Origin: BOG-908 sp963795825
GTDB lineage: Bacteria; Pseudomonadota; Alphaproteobacteria; Acetobacterales; Acetobacteraceae
DNA: 64,000 nt
Assembly (NCBI GenBank): GCA_963795825.1
Contig: CAWCIW010000001.1
Coordinates: 434,001 to 498,000, forward strand
Reading direction: 5' to 3'
Shown: positions 34,526 to 41,946 of the stretch, piece after piece
How the letters are laid out: every line of letters starts with the position of its first letter
Position numbering within the stretch: the first letter of the stretch is position 1
The notes under the pieces: model-generated
What the model was told of the DNA's origin: nothing
Database searches by the model: none
What the model saw: only the letters and a program-made list of their open reading frames with translations
Translations under genes and position numbers: made by a program

Positions 34526-35271
34526 TTAGACCCGTGAACGGGCAATGGCGAGAAGTCTCTTGCGAATCTCTGCAGCGTTTACACTATAGTGAGCCTGTCT
34601 GTGGTCGTTTGGGCACAACACCGCGATGTTGGCGGCGCTATCAGCCCCCATTTCACAAAGCGGCACAATATAATGTGTCTCTAGATAGATCGCTCCATTT
34701 AACATTTTGAACCCTGCATTACTGCATAATTCGCATCTGCCGTTTGCTCTTGCGAGCGCGGCGGCTCTCGTTTTCGGGTCCCGCGCAAAAGCAAAGCCAT
34801 GTCGCTCCTCCCTGTGTTCTCCTTTGAACGTTTGTTCGATATCAAATTGGTCCGCGAAGTGCCATGGGCGAACGCCACGGGTTAGAACATGCTTGCCAGT
34901 AGCCCAGTCGTAACTGGTAATGGTCCAAGTTTCTGTATCGAGATCTCGAGCGGTGACTCTCGACGCCTGTCCGTTAGGTTCGCCGAAATTCCTTGTGATA
35001 CCGTCGTTTATGATAACATGGACCGGCAGGTTATCATGCAATGCGGTTTGAAGAGCTTGGTCTGCTTTCGTAGCGCGGTGTACCCACTGCGGCTTGCCCC
35101 TGGCTGCTCTTCAAAGGTGTCAAACCATAGATTGAGAATGATGGCGTTAGCCGGTTCTACAAACAACCAATTATAGCAGTACTTTGGATTAGCCTTATAC
35201 ATGGCATGATTATTAGCGCTGGCCGCCCAGTCGGACGTATCAAAGCCGACCTTCTCGACAAGGTCGAACAC
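34526..35271 (-). CDS. HNH endonuclease family protein (apparent frameshift, low GC)
   Basis: The N-terminal part (MFDLVEKVGFDTSDWAAS from 35271, with NPKYCYNWLFVE) and the C-terminal part (from about 35060) lie in adjacent frames. Joining them after RKxDQALQTALHDNLPV restores one sensible protein of about 248 residues. The missing base is near 35062. The HNH core is CELCSNAG, ETHYIVPLCEMGADSAANIAVLCPNDH and a final HY. It has two CxxC-like pairs for zinc and the H-N-H catalytic residues. The region is clearly richer in A+T than its surroundings and flanked by AT-rich gaps (34442-34525 and 35272-35390), suggesting horizontal acquisition. The role may be restriction or other DNA defence, but no methylase or partner gene is adjacent. 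Confidence 0.72.
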
Positions 35272-35389
35272 GAGGCCTTTCTTTTTGGGGCGCAGATTTG
35301 CAAGAAGTGTCTTAATTTTGGAAAAGTTGTTGTTTAATCGATAATTGTATCAGCGTCGTCGTGTCGTCAAAATATAAGAGGTTGCTTCA

Positions 35390-35450
35390 GCAGAGAAGGG
35401 AGCAAAAGTTTTTTGGTCCTTTTTTTCAAAAAAGGACTGCTTGCTTGCTG
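35390..35450. repeat. Dispersed hairpin repeat, single arm (type A)
   Basis: GAGAAGGGAGCAAAAG, GGTCCTTTTTTT-CAAAAAAGGAC. It runs into the hda coding end: the last codons of hda (SKQAVLF and stop) are repeat sequence. Confidence 0.88.
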
Positions 35451-36130
35451 CCTTCCTCGCACGCATCCCCGCCCTCTGCGCCCATCTCCAGCAGAACCTC
35501 GGCCGCGAGTGTGCGGGAGACGCGGCGGCCGTGGGCAAGGGAGGCGCGATCCAGGCGGCAGGCGGCTTCGCGCAGGGAGGCGGCGTCGCGGGGGAGGCGG
35601 GCGAGGAGGTAGGTTTGGACCGCGGGGTCGAGCCGGAGCTGGTGTTGGGTGGCGAGCGTGTTGAGGAGGGCGGCGAGCATGGCGTCGTCGGGGAGGGTTA
35701 GGGCGGCGGTGGTTATGGCGCGGAGACGGCTGGCGAGGTCGGGGAGGAAGGTGGGCCAGGTGCTGGGGGGTGTTCGGGCGGCGAGGAGGAGGGGGAGGCG
35801 GGCTTCGGCCGCGGCGTTGAGGAGGTGGAGGAGGGTTTCGGGGTCTGGGGCCAGGTCTGCGTCGTCTATGGCGATCGGGCCGGAATCGGGGAGGTTGGGG
35901 AGGTAGCGGATGGCTTGGCCGGGGAGGAGGATTCCGGCGTGGCGTTCGGCGAAGGCGTGGAGCAGGTGGGTTTTGCCGGCGCCGGCTGGGCCGTGGAGGG
36001 CCAGGCGGTTGTTGGGCCAGGTGCTGGGGTTGGCGAGCCAGGTTGTGGCGCAGGCGTTGGCTTCGCCGCGGACGAAGGTGGCGTCGGTGAGCCAGTGGGG
36101 CACCGGGAAGGGCAGAACCAGCTGTTTCAC
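35426..36130 (-). CDS. hda: DnaA regulatory inactivator Hda homologue
   Basis: 234 residues from a GTG at 36130 (MKQLVLPFPVPHW). The N-terminal QLVLPF is a textbook beta-clamp-binding motif of Hda. Walker A GPAGAGKT is at 47-54, Walker B is in GPIAIDDADL, and sensor motifs follow (SRLRAITTAAL). Hda with the DNA-loaded clamp stimulates ATP hydrolysis by DnaA to prevent over-initiation. The C-terminal residues QAVLF are repeat-encoded and not conserved. hda downstream of a PerM-type permease, near purM and purN, is a frequent alphaproteobacterial arrangement. Confidence 0.88.
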   Translation of the reverse strand: MKQLVLPFPVPHWLTDATFVRGEANACATTWLANPSTWPNNRLALHGPAGAGKTHLLHAFAERHAGILLPGQAIRYLPNLPDSGPIAIDDADLAPDPETLLHLLNAAAEARLPLLLAARTPPSTWPTFLPDLASRLRAITTAALTLPDDAMLAALLNTLATQHQLRLDPAVQTYLLARLPRDAASLREAACRLDRASLAHGRRVSRTLAAEVLLEMGAEGGDACEEGSKQAVLF

Positions 36131-36460
36131 CTGGCAGAACCCGCCGTCACGCGGAGCGTGCTTTCGCACGACGCGGCCGTTGGACGCGCGTTTTTTGCGT
36201 CATGGCCACGGGAGGATCGGGCTGCTCGCTCGGACCGATGGCGCGTGCAGCCCGATCCGCTCCGGTGCTCGAAAATGCACGCCAGCCGACTCGCCATGCC
36301 GGGTTTTGCGGGGCGGCAAGGGGTTTTCGTGCGTGCGGATTTTGTTTGGCGGGTGGGGGTGCTTGGCGAGCGGAGTTTGGGGAAGCGCTCAGGCATTGTT
36401 GAAAAGCTCGAATTTTCACGCGGCTTGGGCACCCTTGCTCGGCCGGCTTTAGCGGGCCGC
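36131..36460. other. Intergenic region with a 12-bp inverted repeat
   Basis: 330 bp between the hda start and the stop of the PerM-type gene. GGATCGGGCTGC (36214-36225) is exactly complementary to GCAGCCCGATCC (36247-36258), with 21 nt between. It could be a leader hairpin of hda or a terminator-like structure for the upstream permease. No gene is seen. Confidence 0.5.
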
Positions 36461-37678
36461 TTAGGCATTGGGGGGCAGGGTGGCGAGGGGGGCGGGGTTT
36501 TGGCGGGGTAGCGGGGGGTCGAGATAGAGCGGGCTGGTGAGGTAGCGGCGGAGCCAGAAGCGGGTGAGGACGCCGACGGTGGCGGCGACGGGGACGGCGA
36601 GCATGACGCCCACGAAGCCAAAGGCGGCGCCGCCGGCGAACAGGGCGAAGATGACCCAGACGGCGGGGAGCTCCACGCGGTCTCCCAGGAAGCGGGGGTA
36701 GATGACGTAGCCTTCGAGAATCTGGCCGATGACGAACACGGCGGCGACGCGGGCCACGCCTTCCCAGGTGGGGAATTGCGCGAAGGCGAGGCCGATGGAG
36801 ACGACGGCGCCGGTGACGGTGCCGACATAGGGGATGAAGCTTAGGAAGCCGGCGCTGAGGCCGACGACGAGGCCGAGTTCGAGGCCTACGGCGGAGAGGC
36901 CGAGGGCGTAGAAGAGGGCGAGGATCATGCAGCACATCGCCTGGCCGCGTACCCAGGCGGAGAGGATGCGGTCCACCTCGCGGGCCTGGGCGCGGAGGAC
37001 GGATTGGTAGCGGCGGGGGAGCCAGGTGTCGACGAGGGCGATGACGTAGGGCCAGTCGCGCAGGAGGTAGAAGGCGACAACCGGGGTGACGATGAGCAGC
37101 GAGAGGACGTTGAACAGGGCGTAGCCGCCGCCTACGAGGCGGGTGGCGGCACCGGCGAGGAAGGTGAGCATGGCGCCGGCCTGGCCGCTGACGAGTTCGG
37201 AGAGTTTGGCGTCGACGTAATCCGGGCCGAGGTTCTGCTGGAGGCGGGCGATGAGGCGGCCGGCGAAGTTGGAGAGGCCCTGGGCGTAGTCGGGGACGTG
37301 GCTGATGAGCAAGGCGAGCTGGTGGATTATGATGGGGTAGAGCAGCAGGACGAAGAGCAGGCCGGCGAGGATGAGGCCGAGGACGAGGACGAGGCTGGCG
37401 AGGCCGCGGGGCAGGCGGGCACGGCCTAGTCGGGCGCGGGCGAGGCGGGTGCAGAACGGGTCCAGCACGTAGGCGATGCCGCAGGCGGCCACGAAGGGCA
37501 GCAGGATGCTGGCGAAGAGTTGGAGGGTTAGCCAGAAGGCGATGAGTATGCCGGCGAGCAGGGCCAGGCGCTGGGTGCGGGTGGCGTGGGGGCGTGGCGC
37601 GAGGGTGGCGGTTGCGCGGGTGTCGGGGAGGCGCGTGTCGGGAAGGCGCGTATCGGGAAGGCGGGGGTCGGCGTTCAT
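36461..37678 (-). CDS. AI-2E (PerM) family transporter
   Basis: 405 residues from the ATG at 37678. After a short Arg/Pro-rich tail containing three tandem RLPDT units there are about eight membrane helices. Family motifs are LLPFVAACGIAYVLDPFC, ARQLxx-type loops and FLSFIPYVGTVTGAVVSIGL, then ILEGYVIYPRFLGDRVELP near the end. Members are putative exporters or importers of AI-2, formate or other small molecules; substrates are mostly unproven. It precedes hda on the same strand. Confidence 0.87.
   Translation of the reverse strand: MNADPRLPDTRLPDTRLPDTRATATLAPRPHATRTQRLALLAGILIAFWLTLQLFASILLPFVAACGIAYVLDPFCTRLARARLGRARLPRGLASLVLVLGLILAGLLFVLLLYPIIIHQLALLISHVPDYAQGLSNFAGRLIARLQQNLGPDYVDAKLSELVSGQAGAMLTFLAGAATRLVGGGYALFNVLSLLIVTPVVAFYLLRDWPYVIALVDTWLPRRYQSVLRAQAREVDRILSAWVRGQAMCCMILALFYALGLSAVGLELGLVVGLSAGFLSFIPYVGTVTGAVVSIGLAFAQFPTWEGVARVAAVFVIGQILEGYVIYPRFLGDRVELPAVWVIFALFAGGAAFGFVGVMLAVPVAATVGVLTRFWLRRYLTSPLYLDPPLPRQNPAPLATLPPNA
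37620..37664. repeat. Three 15-bp tandem units coding for RLPDT repeats
   Basis: Units at 37620, 37635 and 37650 differ by one to three bases and a fourth partial unit follows. They encode the N-terminal RLPDT triplets of the PerM-type protein. In-frame period (15 bp) makes copy-number change harmless to the reading frame. Confidence 0.85.
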
Positions 37679-37836
37679 GCGGCGTGCGCTGTGCGCAGGC
37701 ATGCGGCGGCGCGGCGGGCGGCGACGAACGGCGTGGCGGGCCGGGCGGCGCGGCAGTTGGATCGCGCGGCGGGGGCTTGGCCTGGATGGCGGGCGGCGTT
37801 GGTATCAGGCATGCGGGGAGTGTAGCCTAGGAAGGC

Positions 37837-37901
37837 GCGCGACAGCGGAGTCAAAAGTTTTTTGCTTCTTTTTTGCAAAAAGAAGGCCTTGCTTTCTTGC
37901 T
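37837..37901. repeat. Dispersed hairpin repeat, single arm (type B)
   Basis: GCGACAGCGGAGTCAAAAG edge, GCTTCTTTTTTG-CAAAAAGAAGGCC, then CTTGCTTTCTTGC. It lies between the divergent PerM-type gene and purM, immediately before the purM ribosome-binding site. Confidence 0.88.
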
Positions 37902-37921
37902 ATCGAAGGAGTGGCGCCAGC

Positions 37922-38956
37922 GTGGTGAGTTATCGGGAAGCCGGCGTGGACATAGCGGCGGGTGATGCGCTGGTCGAGGCGATTAAGCCGGCCGCGGCGG
38001 CCACGTCGCGCGCCGGCGTGATGGGCGGGCTGGGCGGGTTCGGCGCGATGTTCGATCTGCGGGCGGCGGGGTTTGTCGATCCGGTGCTGGTGAGCTGCAC
38101 GGATGGGGTGGGCACCAAGCTGATGGTGGCGATCGAGAGCGGGCTGCACGACCAGGTGGGTATCGACCTGGTGGCGATGTGCGTGAACGACCTGGTGGTG
38201 CAGGGCGCCGAGCCGCTGTTTTTCCTCGATTATTTCGCCACGGGCAAGCTGGCGGTGGAGGATGCGGCGCGGGTGGTGCGTGGCATTGCCGAGGGGTGCC
38301 GGCTGAGCGGGTGCGCGCTGGTGGGGGGCGAGACGGCGGAGATGCCGGGGATGTATGCGGCTGGGCATTACGACCTGGCGGGGTTTGCTGTGGGGGCGGC
38401 GGAGCGGGGGGCGTTGCTGCCTGGGGCGGTGCAGGCGGGCGATGTGCTGTTGGGGTTGCCGGCGAGCGGGGTGCATTCTAACGGGTTTTCGTTGGTTCGG
38501 CGGATTTGTGCGATTGCGCGGGTCGGGTGGGGGGATGATGCGCCCTGGTCGCCGGGGGAGAGCGTGGCGGCGGCGCTGATGGTGCCGACGCGGCTGTATG
38601 TGCGCCAGGTTCTGGCGCTGCATCGGGCGGGGTTGGTGCGGGCGGCGGCGCATATTACCGGCGGGGGGTTGCCGGGGAATTTGCCGCGGGTGTTGCCGGC
38701 GGGGTTGGTGGCGGTGGTGGACCAGGCCTGGCCGGTGCCGCCGGTGTTCGGCTGGCTGGCGCAGGCGGGCAAGGTGGCGGAGGACGAGCTGCTGCGGGTG
38801 TTCAATTGCGGGATCGGGATGGTGCTGGTGGTGCGCGATCCGCAGGCGGCGCTGGCGGCTTTGGCGGAGCTGGGGGAGACGGGCTACGTGATCGGGCATC
38901 TGGAGGCGGGCGAGGGGGACGTGCGGTTCGGGCTGCCGGGTGGTTGGTGGGGGTAG
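37922..38956 (+). CDS. purM: Phosphoribosylformylglycinamidine cyclo-ligase
   Basis: 344 residues from GTG at 37922 (a second GTG follows), preceded by AAGGAG at about 37905. The start VVSYREAGVDIAAGDALVE is standard for PurM. Motifs are SCTDGVGTKL, GIDLVAMCVNDLVVQGAEP, LVGGETAEMPG and HITGGGLPGNLPRVLP. It closes FGAM to AIR using ATP, step 5 of purine synthesis. The stop lies on the edge of the paired repeat that separates it from purN, with which it is probably cotranscribed. Confidence 0.95.
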   Translation: MVSYREAGVDIAAGDALVEAIKPAAAATSRAGVMGGLGGFGAMFDLRAAGFVDPVLVSCTDGVGTKLMVAIESGLHDQVGIDLVAMCVNDLVVQGAEPLFFLDYFATGKLAVEDAARVVRGIAEGCRLSGCALVGGETAEMPGMYAAGHYDLAGFAVGAAERGALLPGAVQAGDVLLGLPASGVHSNGFSLVRRICAIARVGWGDDAPWSPGESVAAALMVPTRLYVRQVLALHRAGLVRAAAHITGGGLPGNLPRVLPAGLVAVVDQAWPVPPVFGWLAQAGKVAEDELLRVFNCGIGMVLVVRDPQAALAALAELGETGYVIGHLEAGEGDVRFGLPGGWWG

Positions 38957-39137
38957 GCAAGAAAGCAGTCCTTTTTCGAGAAAAAGGACCAAAAAGCTTT
39001 TGCTCCGACGCCTGCATCGCGGCCTACCAATATGCTGCAAGCCGATGCCGTTGCAATGAGGCGCGAAATCTTCGTGCAGGCGTCACAGCAAAAGCTTTTT
39101 GCTTCTTTTTCTCGAAAAAGAAGGCCTTGCTTTCTTG
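38956..39137. repeat. Dispersed hairpin repeat, paired arms (A/B)
   Basis: Left arm A (38956-39020), right arm B (39070-39137), spacer about 58 bp with TGCTGCAAGCC. It separates purM and purN in the same direction. The purM stop abuts its left edge and the purN TTG start is in its right edge. Confidence 0.93.
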
Positions 39138-39728
39138 ACTGACCGACTGCGAGTCGGCGTGCTGATCAGCGGCCGTGGCAGTAACATGCTGGCGCTGGTG
39201 GAGGCGGCGCGCGCGCAGGCGTATCCGGCCGAGATTGCCGTGGTGATCAGCAACAAGCCGGATGCGGCGGGATTGCAATCGGCGCGGGATGCGGGCGTGG
39301 CGGCGGTTTGCGTGGACCAGCGCGCGTTCGGGCGCGACAAGGATGCGCATGAGCGGGCGGTGGACGAGGTGTTGCGGGCGCATGGCGCGCAAGCGGTTTG
39401 TCTGGCGGGGTATATGCGGGTGTTGTCGCCGTTCCTGGTGGGGCAGTGGCAGGGGCGGATGCTAAATATTCATCCGAGTTTGTTGCCGGCTTTTCCTGGG
39501 CTGGATACGCATGCGCGGGCGTTGGCGGCGGGGGTTTCGGAGCATGGATGCAGCGTGCATCTGGTGACCGAGGGCGTGGATGAGGGGCCGGTGCTGGCGC
39601 AGGCGCGTGTGCCGGTTTTGGCGGGGGACGATGCGGCTTCGCTGGCGGCGCGGGTTCTGGTGGCGGAGCATGCGTTGTATCCGGCGGCGCTGGCGGGGTT
39701 TGCGCAAGGGCGGCAAGGAAGCAAGTAG
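39135..39728 (+). CDS. purN: Phosphoribosylglycinamide formyltransferase
   Basis: 197 residues. The best start is TTG at 39135 inside the repeat tail, giving MTDRLRVGVLISGRGSNM; residues encoded further upstream are repeat sequence. Motifs are SGRGSNM (phosphate binding) and the catalytic set with LNIHPSLLPAFPG and the later DEGPVLAQ. It transfers a formyl group from 10-formyl-THF to GAR. The terminal residues GSK and the TAG stop come from the next repeat. Confidence 0.94.
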   Translation: MTDRLRVGVLISGRGSNMLALVEAARAQAYPAEIAVVISNKPDAAGLQSARDAGVAAVCVDQRAFGRDKDAHERAVDEVLRAHGAQAVCLAGYMRVLSPFLVGQWQGRMLNIHPSLLPAFPGLDTHARALAAGVSEHGCSVHLVTEGVDEGPVLAQARVPVLAGDDAASLAARVLVAEHALYPAALAGFAQGRQGSK

Positions 39729-39896
39729 TCCTTTTTCGAGAAAAAGGACCAAAAAGCTTTTGCCATGACGCCTGCCCGAACATCAAGGCTGTGACTGCAA
39801 CCGCACCGACTTGCAGAATGATTGTATGCCGTGGTGCAGGCGTCGGAGCAAAAGCTTTTTGGTCCTTTTTCTCGAAAAAGGACTACTTGCTTGCTT
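39715..39896. repeat. Dispersed hairpin repeat, paired arms (A/A)
   Basis: Left arm 39715-39778, right arm 39838-39896, spacer about 60 bp with ACTGCAACC/ACTTGCAG. It lies between convergent purN and the LysR-type gene. Confidence 0.93.
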
Positions 39897-39903
39897 TAAG
39901 CCT

Positions 39904-40809
39904 TCAGTCCGCAGCAGCGCTTTTGATGTAATCCAGGAAAGCGCGCAAAGGCGCAGGAACGTAGCGGCGGCCCGGGTAATACAGGAACGGCCCGGTGAAT
40001 TCCTGCCACCACGGTTCCAGCACCGGCTCCAGCGCGCCGCTTGCCAGATGGGGCTGCAGCCAGACCTCGAACAACTGGATCACGCCGCAGCCGGCGACCG
40101 CGGCGGCCACGGCCAGGTCGGTCGCGAGGCCCACGCGCACCACCAGCGGGCCGGTAGGGTCCACGGTGACGATTTCGCCGGCGCGTTCGAACTCCCAGGG
40201 CGGCATGGCGCCGCTGGTGAAGCGGCCGCGCAGGCAGGCATGGCCGAGCAGGTCGCGCGGGTGGTTCGGGCGGCCGGCCGCGTTCAGATAGGCGGGTGCG
40301 GCCGCGGTGGCGTAGCGTTGCCGGCGGGGCCCGATCGGCACCGCGATCATGTCCTGCTCGAGGCGTTCGTCGTAGCGTATGCCGGCGTCGCAGCCGGCGG
40401 CCAGCACGTCCACGAAGCCGTCTTCGGCGGTGATGTCGAGCCTGATATCCGGGTAGGCGCGCAGGAAACCCGGCACGATGTGCGGCAGGACGAAGCGGGC
40501 GACGATACCGGGCACGTTGAGGCGCAGTAGGCCGGCCGGACGGTCGCGGAACAGGTTCACCACGTCGAGTGCGGCGCGCATTTCGCCGATGGCCGGGGAC
40601 AGGCGGTCGAGCAGGCGGGCGCCGGCTTCGGTCGTCACCACGCTGCGCGTGGTGCGGTTGAGCAGGCGCACGCCGAGGCGGGCTTCCAGCCGGGTTACCG
40701 TCTCGCTCAGGCCGGACGCGCTTGCGCCGCCGGCGCGCGCCGCCTGGCGGAAACCGCCGGCTTCGGCCACCTGCACGAACGCTACGAGATCGGCCATGCT
40801 GGCGCCCAT
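39904..40809 (-). CDS. LysR-family transcriptional regulator
   Basis: 301 residues from the ATG at 40809. The N-terminal winged helix-turn-helix (about 5-65) has DLVAFVQVAEAGGFRQAAR, then SGLSETVTRLEARLGVRLL and NRTTRSVVTTEAG. The C-terminal effector domain has LRLNVPGIVARFVLPHIVP. It is divergent from the aldo/keto reductase gene with 91 bp between starts. This is the usual LysR layout, so it probably controls that gene and itself. The inducer is unknown. Confidence 0.9.
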   Translation of the reverse strand: MGASMADLVAFVQVAEAGGFRQAARAGGASASGLSETVTRLEARLGVRLLNRTTRSVVTTEAGARLLDRLSPAIGEMRAALDVVNLFRDRPAGLLRLNVPGIVARFVLPHIVPGFLRAYPDIRLDITAEDGFVDVLAAGCDAGIRYDERLEQDMIAVPIGPRRQRYATAAAPAYLNAAGRPNHPRDLLGHACLRGRFTSGAMPPWEFERAGEIVTVDPTGPLVVRVGLATDLAVAAAVAGCGVIQLFEVWLQPHLASGALEPVLEPWWQEFTGPFLYYPGRRYVPAPLRAFLDYIKSAAAD

Positions 40810-40900
40810 TGTTCGCTCCTCCGAACAGCCTGTTTGGATCTCGGCGTATTATCGCACGGTCGGGCGGGGCCTATCTAGCCGTCTCGCAAGGAGAGATCGC

Positions 40901-41785
40901 ATGCCGAACATCGCACAAGCCGGGACTTTTCCGTTCGCCGGGCGCACCACCAAGCGCATGGGCTACGGGGCTATGCAGCTCGCCGGGCCAGGCGTGTTCG
41001 GGCCGCCGAAGGACCGCGCGGCGGCACTGGCCGTGTTGCGCGAAGCGGTCGCCGCTGGGGTGGATCATATCGACACCAGCGATTTCTACGGCCCGCACGT
41101 GACCAACCAGATCCTGCGCGAGGCGCTGCACCCGTATCAGGACGGGCTCACCATTGTGACGAAGATCGGCGCCACGCGAGGCGCGGACAAATCCTGGAAC
41201 CCGGCGTTCTCGGCCGCGGAACTGACCGCGGCGGTGCACGACAATCTGCGCAACCTGGGCGTGGACGTGCTCGACGTGGTGAATTTGCGTTTCATGTTCG
41301 GCCATCTCGGGCCGATGGAGGGGCCGATCGAGGCGCCGCTTACCGCTCTGGCCGAGTTGCAGCGCCAGGGCCTGGTGCGCCATATCGGCGTGAGCAACGC
41401 CACGCCGAAGCAGGTGGAAGAGGCGCGTCGCATGGTGGAGATCGTGTGCGTGCAGAACGCGTATAACCTGGCGCAGCGCGGCGACGATGCGTTGATCGAC
41501 AGCCTTGCCGCGGACGGCATCGCCTATGTGCCGTTCTTCCCGCTTGGCGGTTTCGCGCCGTTGCAATCCGAGGCGCTCGATGCGGTGGCGGCGCAGCTTG
41601 GCGCCACGCCGATGCAGGTGGCTTTGGCCTGGCTGTTGCGGCGTTCGGCAAACATCCTGTTGATACCTGGGACGTCTTCGGTGGCGCATTTGCGGGAGAA
41701 CCTGGCGGCGGCGGAACTGGTGTTGCCGGCGGAGGTTCTGGGGGTGCTGGACGGGATTGGGGCAGAGGGTTCAGGAAGGAAGTAG
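40901..41785 (+). CDS. Aldo/keto reductase
   Basis: 294 residues from the ATG at 40901, with AAGGAG ten bases upstream. AKR barrel motifs are MGYGAMQLAGPGVFGPP, DHIDTSDFYGPH (catalytic Asp and Tyr), TIVTKIGATRG (catalytic Lys) and RHIGVSNATPKQ. The cofactor-binding end is ILLIPGTSSVAHLREN. It reduces aldehydes or ketones with NADPH; the closest layout is that of oxidoreductases of the YdbC/pyridoxal-reductase type. It is divergent from the LysR gene, which probably regulates it. The stop (after GRK) lies in the paired repeat. Confidence 0.9.
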   Translation: MPNIAQAGTFPFAGRTTKRMGYGAMQLAGPGVFGPPKDRAAALAVLREAVAAGVDHIDTSDFYGPHVTNQILREALHPYQDGLTIVTKIGATRGADKSWNPAFSAAELTAAVHDNLRNLGVDVLDVVNLRFMFGHLGPMEGPIEAPLTALAELQRQGLVRHIGVSNATPKQVEEARRMVEIVCVQNAYNLAQRGDDALIDSLAADGIAYVPFFPLGGFAPLQSEALDAVAAQLGATPMQVALAWLLRRSANILLIPGTSSVAHLRENLAAAELVLPAEVLGVLDGIGAEGSGRK

Positions 41786-41946
41786 TCCTTTTTCGAGAAA
41801 AAGGACCAAAAAGCTTTTGCTCCGACGCCTGCACGCAAGTTCGCGTTCGTTCTGCCGGCCGATACGTTTGCGGAAAGGGCTTGGATCTTCGTGCAGGCGT
41901 CGGGGATAAAAGCTTTTTGGTCCTTTTTCTCGAAAAAGGACTACGT
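41774..41946. repeat. Dispersed hairpin repeat, paired arms (A/A)
   Basis: Left arm 41774-41837, right arm 41893-41946. The right arm has GTCGGGGATAAAAG. The stop codons of both convergent genes (aldo/keto reductase and the hybrid kinase) are read from the arms. Confidence 0.93.
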
